From positions 1-64,000 of the forward strand of contig CADACW010000008.1 in assembly GCA_902786565.1 (NCBI GenBank): DNA of 64,000 nt, read 5' to 3'. The position numbers were made by a program, and so were the translations under genes. The notes below the pieces were generated by a model that was not told where the DNA came from, ran no database searches, and was given only the letters and a program-made list of their open reading frames with translations. The stretch is from an uncultured Prevotellaceae bacterium (GTDB taxonomy: Bacteria > Bacteroidota > Bacteroidia > Bacteroidales > Bacteroidaceae). How positions within the stretch are numbered: position 1 is the first letter of the stretch; every line of letters begins with the position of its first letter. Positions 55,809-64,000 of the stretch are shown here, piece after piece.

Positions 55809-57374
55809 GTGGCAATTAAGAAAAGACCCGTTTCTCCGCGCCAGAAGATGATCAACCTGATGTACGTCGTCTTGATGGCCATGCTGGCATTGAACGTCTC
55901 AAACGAGGTGCTCAATGGATTCGCCATCGTGGGCGAAAGCATCGGACGAACCACGGAGAACGCCATAAAGGACAACCAGGCTATTTACGAAGCTTTCGAG
56001 GAGCAGATGAAGGCCAACCCTCAGAAGGTGAAGGAGTGGTTCGACAAGGCCCAGCTGGTGCGCCAGATGAGCGATTCGCTCTATGATTTCGCCGGCGAGC
56101 TGAAGTTGGCCATTGCCCGCGAGGCCGACGGCCAGGATGGCGACCCCAACCATCTGAAGGGTCAGGAAGACCTGGAGGCATCCAACCAGGTGATGCTGGC
56201 TCCGGGGCGCGGCAAGGGCGAGGCCCTGAGGCTGGCCATTGAGAGCTATCGCGAGCGCATACTGAAGATGATTCCCGACACGGCCAAGCAGCGGAACATT
56301 GCCAGCGACCTCACCACCGAGGTGCCCGCAGAGAAACGCTCGCTGGGCAAGAACTGGCAGGAGACGCAGTTTGAGGCCATGCCGGCCATAGCTGCCGTCA
56401 CCATCCTGTCGAAACTGCAGAGCGATGTGCGCAATGCCGAGAAGGAGGTGCTCCACACGCTGGTGCAGAATATCGACGTGAAGGATATCCGTGTGAATCT
56501 GCTCGAGGCTTTCGTTATCCCCAATTCGCAAACCATCGTCCAGGGCGACAAGTTCTCGGCCAAGATAGTGATGGCCGCCATTGACACCACACAGGTGCCC
56601 GACATCTACATTGGCGGCAAGAAGATGGACCTCAAGGACAATGTCTATGAGCAGATATGCAGTCGAACCGGCGACTTCACCCTGACCGGATGGATTGAGA
56701 CCGTCAATGGCAATGGCGACAAGCTGCGCCGCGACTTCGAGCAGAAGTACACCGTGGTCGAGCCGTCGGCCACCGTCTCTGCCGACCTCACCCGTATGCT
56801 CTACGCCGGCTATGCCAACCCCATCAGCGTGTCGGTGCCCGGCGTGCCCCTGAACAAGATTTCGGCCTCGATGACCAACGGCACGCTCACCCCCAGCGGC
56901 CCTGGCAAGTACATTGCCAAGCCGTCGAAGATTGGGCAGGATGCCGTCATCACCGTCACCTCGACCAACACCGGCCGGCCACAGACCATGGGCTCATTCG
57001 CTTTCCGCGTGCGCAAGTTGCCCGACCCCACGCCGTTCATCGATGTGAAGGACGAGGCTGGCAATCCCGCTCGCTTCAAGGGCGGCAATATGAGCAAGGG
57101 CGGACTGCTCGGTGCCGAAGTGGTGGGCGCCGCTATCGACGACGGCATCCTCGACATCGCCTTCCGCGTGCAGTCGTTTGAGACCGTCTTCTTCGACAAT
57201 ATGGGTAACGCCAAGCCGCTGGCCAGCGACGGTCCGCGCTTCTCGGGTGCCCAGAAAGACCTGTTCCGCAAGCTCACTCGCGGGCGCCGCTTCTACATCT
57301 CGCGTGTCGTCGCCGTTGGCCCCGACGGCATAGAGCGCACGCTCAACACTGCTATGGAAATCAAAGTGCAGTAG
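55809..57374 (+). CDS. gldM: type IX secretion motor protein GldM
   Basis: 521-residue partner of GldL: short cytoplasmic 'KKRPVSPRQKMINLMYVVLMAMLALNVS' split by a single membrane helix, then four periplasmic domains that reach GldK/GldN ('VSVPGVPLNKISASMTNG', 'KYIAKPSKIGQDAVITV', 'LGAEVVGAAIDDGILDIAF'). Uses a GTG start (55809). Ends 38 nt before gldN. Confidence 0.95.
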   Translation: MAIKKRPVSPRQKMINLMYVVLMAMLALNVSNEVLNGFAIVGESIGRTTENAIKDNQAIYEAFEEQMKANPQKVKEWFDKAQLVRQMSDSLYDFAGELKLAIAREADGQDGDPNHLKGQEDLEASNQVMLAPGRGKGEALRLAIESYRERILKMIPDTAKQRNIASDLTTEVPAEKRSLGKNWQETQFEAMPAIAAVTILSKLQSDVRNAEKEVLHTLVQNIDVKDIRVNLLEAFVIPNSQTIVQGDKFSAKIVMAAIDTTQVPDIYIGGKKMDLKDNVYEQICSRTGDFTLTGWIETVNGNGDKLRRDFEQKYTVVEPSATVSADLTRMLYAGYANPISVSVPGVPLNKISASMTNGTLTPSGPGKYIAKPSKIGQDAVITVTSTNTGRPQTMGSFAFRVRKLPDPTPFIDVKDEAGNPARFKGGNMSKGGLLGAEVVGAAIDDGILDIAFRVQSFETVFFDNMGNAKPLASDGPRFSGAQKDLFRKLTRGRRFYISRVVAVGPDGIERTLNTAMEIKVQ

Positions 57375-57402
57375 ATTGAAGATTGAAAGTTGAAGATTGA
57401 AA
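57375..57402. repeat. ATTGAAR heptamer spacer between gldM and gldN
   Basis: ATTGAAG, ATTGAAA, GTTGAAG, ATTGAAA in perfect 7-nt register, starting at the gldM stop codon. Confidence 0.85.
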
Positions 57403-57412
57403 ATTTTTAAAT

Positions 57413-58519
57413 ATGAAAGCAACAATGAAGAAAAATAGTGGGAATTGGATAATGAGATTGATTCTTGTGGCAGTCTGCCTGCAATTTTCAATTTTCAATT
57501 TTCAATTTTCAATTTGTTCGGCCCAGCCCAAGCGGAGCCGTGTGCAGCAGCAGAAGAAGGCTGACCAGCAGAAACAGCAGGGTACAACCGCCACTCAGGG
57601 CGGCATGACCAAGCGTATGCAAATCATGTATCCCACGGCTGTAGACATGCCGGAGGAGGTGGTGTGGCGCCGCGACATCTACCGCGAAATAGACCTGAGC
57701 AAGGAGGAGAACGCCGGACTCTACGACCCCGTGGAGCCGCAGGGCAAGCGCCTGAACCTCTTCACCTATATCTTCAAGCTGGCACTGAACGGCTACATAC
57801 CCGTCTATGAATACAATCTCGACGGCAACGAGGTGCTGGAGCCTTCGGCCAAGGTCGATATGAAGACCATTCTGGAGAACTACCACATCTTCTACGAAGA
57901 GAAGGACGGAAAGGTGAAGGTGGACAACAGCGACATCCCCTCGGCCGAGGTGAAGATGTACTACCTCAAGGAGAGTGCCTATTACGACCAGGCCAACTCG
58001 ACGTTCCACATCAAGCCCATCGCCCTTTGCCCCGTCATGCTCCGCGAGGATGACTTTGGTGGCGAGGCTGCCAAGTACCCCCTGTTCTGGGTGAAGTACA
58101 CCGAGGTGGAGCCCTATCTGAGCCGTCAGACCATCAAGACCAGCGACGTTAACGATGCAGCCACGATGAACCTTGACGACTATTTCACCCTGAACAAATA
58201 CAAAGGCACTATCTACAAGACCGCCAACCGTCTGGGCAAGACGCTGGCACAGGTGGCTGGCAGCGACTCTACCAAGTACTCCGCCGAGCAGAAGCGCATC
58301 GAGGCCGAGTTGCAGGCTTTCCGCGACGGCATCTTCGGCCGCAAGGAGAAGACCGATTCCATTGACAGCCTGGCCATTGCCGACCCCCAGAAGGCCAAGG
58401 CACTGCTCAAGCAGAGGCGTGCCAAGGAGAAAGCCACCCGCTCGGCCCGCAGCAAGAAGTCGTCGGGCTCGTCGTCAGGCGGTTCCGCCCGCGTCTCCGT
58501 GCGCCGTCAGCGCCATTGA
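57413..58519 (+). CDS. gldN: type IX secretion protein GldN (PorN) with repeat-encoded signal peptide
   Basis: 368-residue periplasmic ring component that pairs with GldK. 'VVWRRDIYREIDLSKEENA', 'GLYDPVEPQGKRLNLFTYIF' and 'YYLKESAYYDQANSTFHI' are family regions; C-terminus is basic and Ser-rich. The signal peptide is odd: after MRLILVAVCL its core reads QFSIFNFQFSI, encoded by four perfect and one partial copy of CAATTTT (57482-57515). One unit gained or lost shifts the frame and abolishes GldN; three units restore it. Confidence 0.94.
   Translation: MKATMKKNSGNWIMRLILVAVCLQFSIFNFQFSICSAQPKRSRVQQQKKADQQKQQGTTATQGGMTKRMQIMYPTAVDMPEEVVWRRDIYREIDLSKEENAGLYDPVEPQGKRLNLFTYIFKLALNGYIPVYEYNLDGNEVLEPSAKVDMKTILENYHIFYEEKDGKVKVDNSDIPSAEVKMYYLKESAYYDQANSTFHIKPIALCPVMLREDDFGGEAAKYPLFWVKYTEVEPYLSRQTIKTSDVNDAATMNLDDYFTLNKYKGTIYKTANRLGKTLAQVAGSDSTKYSAEQKRIEAELQAFRDGIFGRKEKTDSIDSLAIADPQKAKALLKQRRAKEKATRSARSKKSSGSSSGGSARVSVRRQRH
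57482..57515. repeat. CAATTTT heptamer array in the gldN signal peptide
   Basis: Four perfect CAATTTT copies (57482-57509) plus CAATTT (57510-57515), inside the coding sequence at codons 24-35. Confidence 0.95.
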
Positions 58520-58553
58520 TGATTTAACGTTAACCCCTTAAACATAGTCGATT

Positions 58554-59192
58554 ATGAAGAAAATTGTTAGTGCAATCATCGTGGCAGTGGCTCTGGCAAC
58601 TGCAATGCCCGCCCAGGCCCAGGGCCTGAAGTTCGGTGTCAAGGGCGGTCTGAACCTGACGAGTCTGAATCTTGACAAGGTGTCAGACTTCAGTTCTGCC
58701 TATGAGTATGGCAAGGAGAACAAGGCTGGATGGTATATCGGCCCGACTGTGAAGTACACGTTTGCCATGGGTTTAGGATTCGACGGTGCTGTCTTCTACG
58801 ACCAGCGCAACGCCAAAGTGAATGGCGAGGACGTGAAGCAGAAAACGGTCTATGTGCCCATCAACCTGCGCTACAATATCGGCATCGGAGCACTGGGCAG
58901 CGTTTATCTGGCTGCCGGTCCGCAAGTGGGCTTCAATGTGGGCGACACCAATATCAACATCGGCCATCTGGCCGACTCCAAAGACCAGATTAACGACACT
59001 TTCCAGCTGAAGAAGGCCACCTTTGGCATCAACCTGGGTGCCGGCCTCATATTGATGAAGCATCTTGAAGTGGGCGTTGTCTACAACATTCCGCTGGGCA
59101 ATACAGCTGATATCAAGAGCCTCGACTCTTTGAAGGATAAATACGATGTGAAGAGCAACACCTTCCAGGTGTCGGCCGCTATCTATTTCTAA
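58554..59192 (+). CDS. PorT-like outer-membrane beta-barrel protein
   Basis: 212 residues: signal peptide 1-22 (PAQAQG), then eight or so amphipathic strands ('LKFGVKGGLNLTSLNLD', 'VYVPINLRYNIGIGALGSVYL', 'TFGINLGAGLILMKHLEVGV') ending in an aromatic Phe, as outer-membrane barrels do. Fits the 'outer membrane beta-barrel' (OMP_b-brl_2) family that includes PorT; whether it serves T9SS is inferred only from its place after gldN. Confidence 0.78.
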   Translation: MKKIVSAIIVAVALATAMPAQAQGLKFGVKGGLNLTSLNLDKVSDFSSAYEYGKENKAGWYIGPTVKYTFAMGLGFDGAVFYDQRNAKVNGEDVKQKTVYVPINLRYNIGIGALGSVYLAAGPQVGFNVGDTNINIGHLADSKDQINDTFQLKKATFGINLGAGLILMKHLEVGVVYNIPLGNTADIKSLDSLKDKYDVKSNTFQVSAAIYF

Positions 59193-59201
59193 GAAATCTT
59201 T

Positions 59202-61457
59202 TTGGCTGTGTTTGTCGACGTCATCCTCCCTTTGCCGCTCGACGGCCAGTTCACATACGCTGTTCCACCTTCGCTTGAAACGCAAGTGGGGGTGGGGCAG
59301 CGCGTTCTTGTACCTTTTGGCAGGAGCAAGACCTATGTGGGCATTGTCTCCCGTCTGCACGAAGAGCAGCCGGAGGGCTACGAGGTGAAGGAGCTCCTGC
59401 AGTTGCTTGACGCAAAGCCCATCCTGCTGCCGGCGCAGTTCCGCCTTTGGCAGTGGATGGCCGACTACTACATGTCGCCCATCGGCGAGGTGTACAAGGC
59501 GGCGCTCCCCTCGGGGCTGAAGGCCGAGGAGGGCTACCGGGCGCGCACTGATACCTACATCCGCCTCACGCCGGCCTATCGGAACGAGCAGGCCCTGCAC
59601 ATCGCCCTCGACATGCTGGCGCGGGCCAAGAAGCAGCAGGAGACATTCATCACCTACCTGTCGCTCTCACACTGGGACCTCATCGGGAGTGGCACGCCAA
59701 TAGCAGAGATAACCCGCGAGGAACTACTGAACGCATCGGGCGCCACGCTGGCCACGGTGAATGCCCTGCAGGCCAGGGGCATGCTGGAGACCTACGAGGT
59801 GGAGGTGGGGCGGCTGAACTATGGCGGCGAGCCCCACCCGGAGTTGGCCAAGAAACTGAACCCGGCCCAACAGGAAGCCTACAACCAGCTGCTGATGTCG
59901 ATGCTGAAGAAGCAGGTGACCCTGCTGCACGGCGTGACCAGCAGCGGAAAGACCGAGATTTACATCCATCTCATACAGCGCGAGCTGGAGCACCACAGGC
60001 AGGTGCTCTACCTCCTGCCCGAGATTGCCCTCACCGTGCAGATGATGGACCGTCTGCGCCGCGTCTTCGGCAACCGGCTGGGCATCTACCACTCGAAGTA
60101 CAGCGATGCCGAGCGGGTGGAGATTTGGCAGAAGCAGCTCTCGGCCGACCCCTACGACATCATTCTTGGCGCACGCTCCGCCGTCTTCCTGCCTTTCCAG
60201 CGGCTCGGCCTCGTCATCGTCGACGAAGAGCACGAGACCAGCTACAAGCAGCAGGACCCCATGCCCCGCTATCATGCCCGCTCGGCAGCGATTATGCTTG
60301 GGGCGAATGTGATACTCGGCACCGCCACCCCTTCAGCCGAGACCTACCATAACGCCCGCACGGGCAAGTACGGATTGGTGGAACTGACCGAGCGCTTCCA
60401 GGGCATTGAACTGCCCGACATACAAGTGGTGGACGTGAAGGACCTGAAGCGCCGCAAGATGATGCGCGGCCCCTTCTCGCCGCTGCTGCTTGCCCGTGTG
60501 CGTGAAGCCCTGGAGCGTGGCGAGCAGGCCATCCTCTTCCAGAACCGGCGCGGCTGGGCGCCTGTGGTGATGTGCCGACAGTGCGGATGGGTGCCCCATT
60601 GTGAGCACTGCGACGTCAGTCTGACGCTGCACCGCACCACCAACCAGCTTTCGTGCCACTATTGCGGTTTCACCTACCGCATACCCACCGAGTGCCCGGC
60701 CTGCGGCAGCAAGGACCTGCAGGGTAGGGGATACGGCACGGAGAAGATAGAGGAGCAGATACGCGACATACTGCCTGATGCACGCATTGCCCGCATGGAC
60801 TACGACACCACACGCACCCGCAATGCCTACGAGCGCATCATCGACGACTTCGCCGCCGGGCGCACCAACCTGCTCATCGGCACGCAGATGATCAGCAAGG
60901 GCCTTGACTTCGACCGCGTGGCCGTGGTGGGCATACTCGATGCCGACACCATGCTCAACTACCCCGACTTCCGGGCCTACGAGCACGCCTTCATGATGAT
61001 GGCACAGGTGAGCGGGCGTGCCGGGCGCAAGAACAAACGGGGACTCGTCATCCTGCAGACACGCAACCCCAATCTGGAGGTCATACACCAGGTGGTGCGC
61101 AACGACTTCCCCTCGTTCTTCAGCGACCTCCTGGCCGAGCGGCAGACGTTCCGCTATCCGCCCTTCTGCCGACTGACTTACGTCTATCTGAAACACAAGA
61201 GCGACACGCTGGTCGACACCGCCGGACTGGAGATGGGCAGCCGGCTGCGCCAGTGGTTCGGCGACCGCGTGCTGGGGCCTGAGAAGCCCGCTGTGGCCAA
61301 GGTGAAGACGCTCTGCATCCGCAAGCTCGTCGTCAAGCTGGAGAACGGCATCGACCTGGCCCAGGCCCGCTACTATCTGAGGCTCGCCCAACAGCAGATG
61401 ATGCAGGACAAACGCTACGCATCGCTACAAATCTACTACGACGTTGACCCACTATAG
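59202..61457 (+). CDS. priA: primosomal replication protein N' (PriA helicase)
   Basis: 751-residue superfamily 2 helicase restarting stalled forks. N-terminal DNA-binding domain, Walker A GVTSSGKTEIY (near residue 245), DEEH box in VDEEHETSYK, zinc-binding cysteines CRQCG...CEHC, CHYCG, CPACG (about 458-500), then 'GYGTEKIEEQIRDILPDARI' and 'LIGTQMISKGLDFDRVAVVG'. No ATG is available near the N-terminus: TTG (59202) or GTG (59208) must serve as start. Confidence 0.95.
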   Translation: MAVFVDVILPLPLDGQFTYAVPPSLETQVGVGQRVLVPFGRSKTYVGIVSRLHEEQPEGYEVKELLQLLDAKPILLPAQFRLWQWMADYYMSPIGEVYKAALPSGLKAEEGYRARTDTYIRLTPAYRNEQALHIALDMLARAKKQQETFITYLSLSHWDLIGSGTPIAEITREELLNASGATLATVNALQARGMLETYEVEVGRLNYGGEPHPELAKKLNPAQQEAYNQLLMSMLKKQVTLLHGVTSSGKTEIYIHLIQRELEHHRQVLYLLPEIALTVQMMDRLRRVFGNRLGIYHSKYSDAERVEIWQKQLSADPYDIILGARSAVFLPFQRLGLVIVDEEHETSYKQQDPMPRYHARSAAIMLGANVILGTATPSAETYHNARTGKYGLVELTERFQGIELPDIQVVDVKDLKRRKMMRGPFSPLLLARVREALERGEQAILFQNRRGWAPVVMCRQCGWVPHCEHCDVSLTLHRTTNQLSCHYCGFTYRIPTECPACGSKDLQGRGYGTEKIEEQIRDILPDARIARMDYDTTRTRNAYERIIDDFAAGRTNLLIGTQMISKGLDFDRVAVVGILDADTMLNYPDFRAYEHAFMMMAQVSGRAGRKNKRGLVILQTRNPNLEVIHQVVRNDFPSFFSDLLAERQTFRYPPFCRLTYVYLKHKSDTLVDTAGLEMGSRLRQWFGDRVLGPEKPAVAKVKTLCIRKLVVKLENGIDLAQARYYLRLAQQQMMQDKRYASLQIYYDVDPL

Positions 61458-61487
61458 AATGAAATCATAAACTATCAATAGGAAACA

Positions 61488-64000
61488 ATGAAGACGATGA
61501 AGAAGACAATGGCCGTCATGGCCATGCTGCTGCTCCCAGCCGTGACGGCGTGGGCAGGCAGCGTCAGCGAGACTGACGCAATGAAGAAAGCGCAACAATT
61601 CCTTGACAAACGGGGAACGGGCGCTGTTATCCAGAAGAAAACGGCTGCCAGAGGCCCGCGACGCATGGCCCAGACTGACGTGCAGAGCGACTACTACGTG
61701 TTCAACGTAGGCACTGGCGACGGCTTCGTCATCGTCAGTGGCGACGACCGCACAACGGACATCCTCGGCTATGCCGACAGCGGCATCTTCGACCAGGAGC
61801 ACATGCCCGACGGGCTGCGCTATCTGCTGGACGGCTATGCCGAGCAGATGGCCTGGCTGGATGCCCGACAGGTCAAGCGCACGGCTGCCTCATCGGCCTC
61901 ATCACCTGCACGCTCGCCCATTGCGCCGCTCATCGCCTCGCACTGGGATCAAGGGGCACCCTACAATAATCTCTGCCCGGAGATAAACGGTGAGAAAACC
62001 GTGACGGGCTGCGTGGCCACTTCGATGGCACAGCTGATGTACTACCACCAGTGGCCTGAAGGCTCAAGCGAAGCGGTTCCCGGCTATACGACAAGCACAG
62101 CCAAAATAGTACAGGATGACTTGGTGCCCACGCAGTTCGGCTGGAGCAGTATGACCACCACTTACTCTTCAGACGCTGTGGGTACTGCTGCCGACGAAGT
62201 GGCAAAGCTAATGAAATACTGCGGTTGGGCGTTGAACATGGACTATGGTACCGATGCTTCGAGTGCTTATAGTGAGGCTATCCCCGATGCCTTGAAGACC
62301 TATTTCGGCTACGATGGCGGTGTGCGCCACGCCTACCGCCGATGCTACAGCTACACGGAGTGGGTAGACCTGATCTATAGCGAACTGGCCAACAACCGGC
62401 CGGTCGCCCTGGGCGGGCAGAGTATGGGCGGTGGCCACTCATTTGTGTGCGACGGCTACGATGCCGCAGACTATTTCCACATCAACTGGGGATGGGGTGG
62501 CGACAGCGACGGCTATTTCCGCCTGTCGTTGCTCAATCCTAACGAGCAGGGCATTGGCGGCTCGTCCACCCTCGACGGCTTCAGCTTCGGCCAGAACGCT
62601 GTCATCGGCATACAGCCGCCCGTCAGCGGCAACAAGGACTATTGTCTCTCCCTTGAAGGGCTGTATCCCGCCTCAACCAGTTACACCCGTAATAGCGGCG
62701 AAGCTTTCTCCGGTATCGGCCTTTATTTCTTGGTCTATAACTATCATTATGGCACAAATAGTTACGATTATGCCGTGCAGCTGGTGGATGGAGACAACAA
62801 CTTGGTGCACCAGTTGCATAATGCAACGCAGACAATGACGTGGAACCAGCAAAACGCAACCAAGCAGCTTACCGGCCTCTCCATCCCCTCGACTGTGGCC
62901 GATGGCACCTATTACATCAAGGTGATGAGCCGCCCCACTGGCGCCTCCGCTTGGCAGGAGTGCTTCGACGGTGACCGCTATCAGCTGACTGCCGTCATCA
63001 GCGGCGACCAGCTGACTATCAGAGTGCCAATTCCCGCCACGGTTCTGCCCACTAAGGTCGACTTCTCCGTCAGCAGCGACCTGACCCAAGGCCACGAGCA
63101 GGAAGTGACGGCCTCCATCACCGGCGGCGCTGCCGACTATCACGGCAATGTCATACTGGGCGTGAAGGGGCCTGGCGAAGAGAAATTCAAGGCCGTTATG
63201 GGCAAGGTGCTTGACATTCCTGCCGACCAAACAGTCGATGCCCACTTCACCTTCATCCCTTCAGTAGCAGGCGAAATCACGCTGGCACTCTATTCTGGCA
63301 TGTCCGACGGCTATGTTAGCGGTAACCAGATAGGAAAAGCAGCGAGTATCACCATATCTGCGAGCGATGCCACCGACAATCTCCCCCTTGCCTTCACCTA
63401 CTCGATAGAAAACCAGGCTTCCAGCGAGAAACTGTATGGCAATGCCTTCCACGCCACCATCACCGTCACAAATCCTTCGAGCGCCAATAGCTATGCAGGA
63501 AGTATGAATTGCTCGGTGCGAAAGTGGACTTCGACCATCACCGACAATGGTGACAATACTTATTCTCTGTCTACTGGCTGGGAGAGCGTCAGTCTCACTT
63601 CCTATCCGCTTGTTGTAGACAAGGAGGGTTCGGCATCGGTGAAGGTAGCCATTGACGGACTGGAGCCCACCGACGAGTATACACGCTACAGCGTACGCAT
63701 AACATACAGGAATACGTCTGAACAAGGCAAAGTCTCTGATGGTATTCACATTGGTCTGGACACGCATCCGCTGACCACCGAATTGGAATATGGCACGCTC
63801 GAAATAGTGGATGGCTATGCCCTTGGCGACGCTACTGGTGCCACTACTCTCCACGAACTGACTGGTTCCATCGATGCTGCCGATGCTTGTTTCGTTGACC
63901 TGCGCAGCCTCACTTCCCTTGAGGGGGTCACTTTCAGCAACACCGGCACCAATCCCAACTGCGTCTACCTCCTGCCCGACGGGGCTTCTGCTCCCACCGC
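61488..64000 (+). CDS. C10-family (streptopain/SpeB-like) cysteine peptidase, cut by window end
   Basis: First 837 codons of a larger exported protein. Signal peptide (1-23, ending TAWAG), pro-domain with 'YYVFNVGTGDGFVIVSGDDR', then the mature C10 enzyme. Catalytic Cys175 in TGCVATSMAQLMYYHQWP, His317 in GGGHSFVCDGYDAADYFHIN followed by the invariant WGWGG. Beyond residue 390 come Ig-like/beta-sandwich domains of the type attached to Bacteroidota C10 peptidases; the C-terminus is outside the window. Lies 30 nt after priA. Likely T9SS cargo by analogy with relatives, but the sorting domain is not visible. Confidence 0.9.
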   Translation, partial: MKTMKKTMAVMAMLLLPAVTAWAGSVSETDAMKKAQQFLDKRGTGAVIQKKTAARGPRRMAQTDVQSDYYVFNVGTGDGFVIVSGDDRTTDILGYADSGIFDQEHMPDGLRYLLDGYAEQMAWLDARQVKRTAASSASSPARSPIAPLIASHWDQGAPYNNLCPEINGEKTVTGCVATSMAQLMYYHQWPEGSSEAVPGYTTSTAKIVQDDLVPTQFGWSSMTTTYSSDAVGTAADEVAKLMKYCGWALNMDYGTDASSAYSEAIPDALKTYFGYDGGVRHAYRRCYSYTEWVDLIYSELANNRPVALGGQSMGGGHSFVCDGYDAADYFHINWGWGGDSDGYFRLSLLNPNEQGIGGSSTLDGFSFGQNAVIGIQPPVSGNKDYCLSLEGLYPASTSYTRNSGEAFSGIGLYFLVYNYHYGTNSYDYAVQLVDGDNNLVHQLHNATQTMTWNQQNATKQLTGLSIPSTVADGTYYIKVMSRPTGASAWQECFDGDRYQLTAVISGDQLTIRVPIPATVLPTKVDFSVSSDLTQGHEQEVTASITGGAADYHGNVILGVKGPGEEKFKAVMGKVLDIPADQTVDAHFTFIPSVAGEITLALYSGMSDGYVSGNQIGKAASITISASDATDNLPLAFTYSIENQASSEKLYGNAFHATITVTNPSSANSYAGSMNCSVRKWTSTITDNGDNTYSLSTGWESVSLTSYPLVVDKEGSASVKVAIDGLEPTDEYTRYSVRITYRNTSEQGKVSDGIHIGLDTHPLTTELEYGTLEIVDGYALGDATGATTLHELTGSIDAADACFVDLRSLTSLEGVTFSNTGTNPNCVYLLPDGASAPT

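Noticed and set aside
61488-64000. priA and the C10 peptidase as one operon
   Set aside because: Only 30 nt separate them, but no functional link exists and promoter evidence is inconclusive in such a short gap; not claimed either way.

Overview
The window reads as a chromosomal segment of a Prevotella-like member of the Bacteroidales. The evidence is direct: gene starts are repeatedly preceded by the Bacteroidota vegetative promoter (TTTGG, about 19 nt, TAnnTTTG) and not by Shine-Dalgarno sequences. There is a type IX secretion/gliding core (porP-like, gldK, gldL, gldM, gldN), a class III fructose-1,6-bisphosphatase, a GH97 and two GH127 enzymes, a BlaI/M56-TonB pair, and secreted proteins with a short C-terminal tail of the kind seen in Prevotella. 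Coding DNA is GC-rich and intergenic DNA is AT-rich. No tRNA, rRNA, CRISPR array, IS element or prophage was recognised.

Layout. 1-2.5 kb: partial AAA-ATPase-like gene and two glycosyltransferases. 2.6-5.4 kb: modular secreted glycosidase ending in a dockerin. 5.6-7.4 kb: divergent HAD phosphatase and mltG. 7.5-9 kb: two small secreted cohesin-like proteins, the first with its own dockerin. 9-16 kb: AraC regulator divergent from a TolC/HlyD/fused ABC ATPase/two-permease exporter operon. 16-18.7 kb: GH127. 18.9-20.9 kb: BlaI-type repressor and M56-TonB sensor. 20.9-24.5 kb: two ECF sigma modules in tandem. 24.7-29.3 kb: alkyltransferase-like gene, Cys-rich membrane peptide, three glycosyltransferases and a solute-binding lipoprotein. 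29.4-36 kb: radA, second GH127, phosphate acyltransferase, glycosyltransferase. 36-47.5 kb (mostly minus): GH97, fbp, a half-glycosyltransferase, thiL, punA, lpxK, sppA, mgtC-like, HD hydrolase. 47.6-49.2 kb: complete AAA-ATPase/PD-(D/E)XK protein. 49.3-52.1 kb: pectate lyase. 52.3-59.2 kb: T9SS core and a beta-barrel. 59.2-64 kb: priA and a C10 (streptopain-like) peptidase cut by the window end.

How it fits together. Secreted polysaccharide-degrading enzymes (GH-A-like, GH127 x2, GH97, PL1) and a secreted cysteine peptidase are the likely cargo of general and type IX export. The glycosyltransferases, LpxK and MltG serve the envelope, and the ECF, AraC and BlaI units are envelope- or antibiotic-stress type controls.

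What the gene list does not explain is two layers of repeats. First, a family of tandem 22-nt hairpin units at five gene 3' ends: arms GAGATAA/TTATCTC at four sites are replaced by GAGTTAT/ATAACTC at the fifth, while a TGCC loop core is kept. Second, many short arrays with a 7-nt (sometimes 8-nt) period but different unit sequences fill intercistronic gaps and also lie inside coding regions, including the signal peptides of gldN and gldK and the interior of fbp, an ABC ATPase, an ABC permease and several glycosyltransferases.
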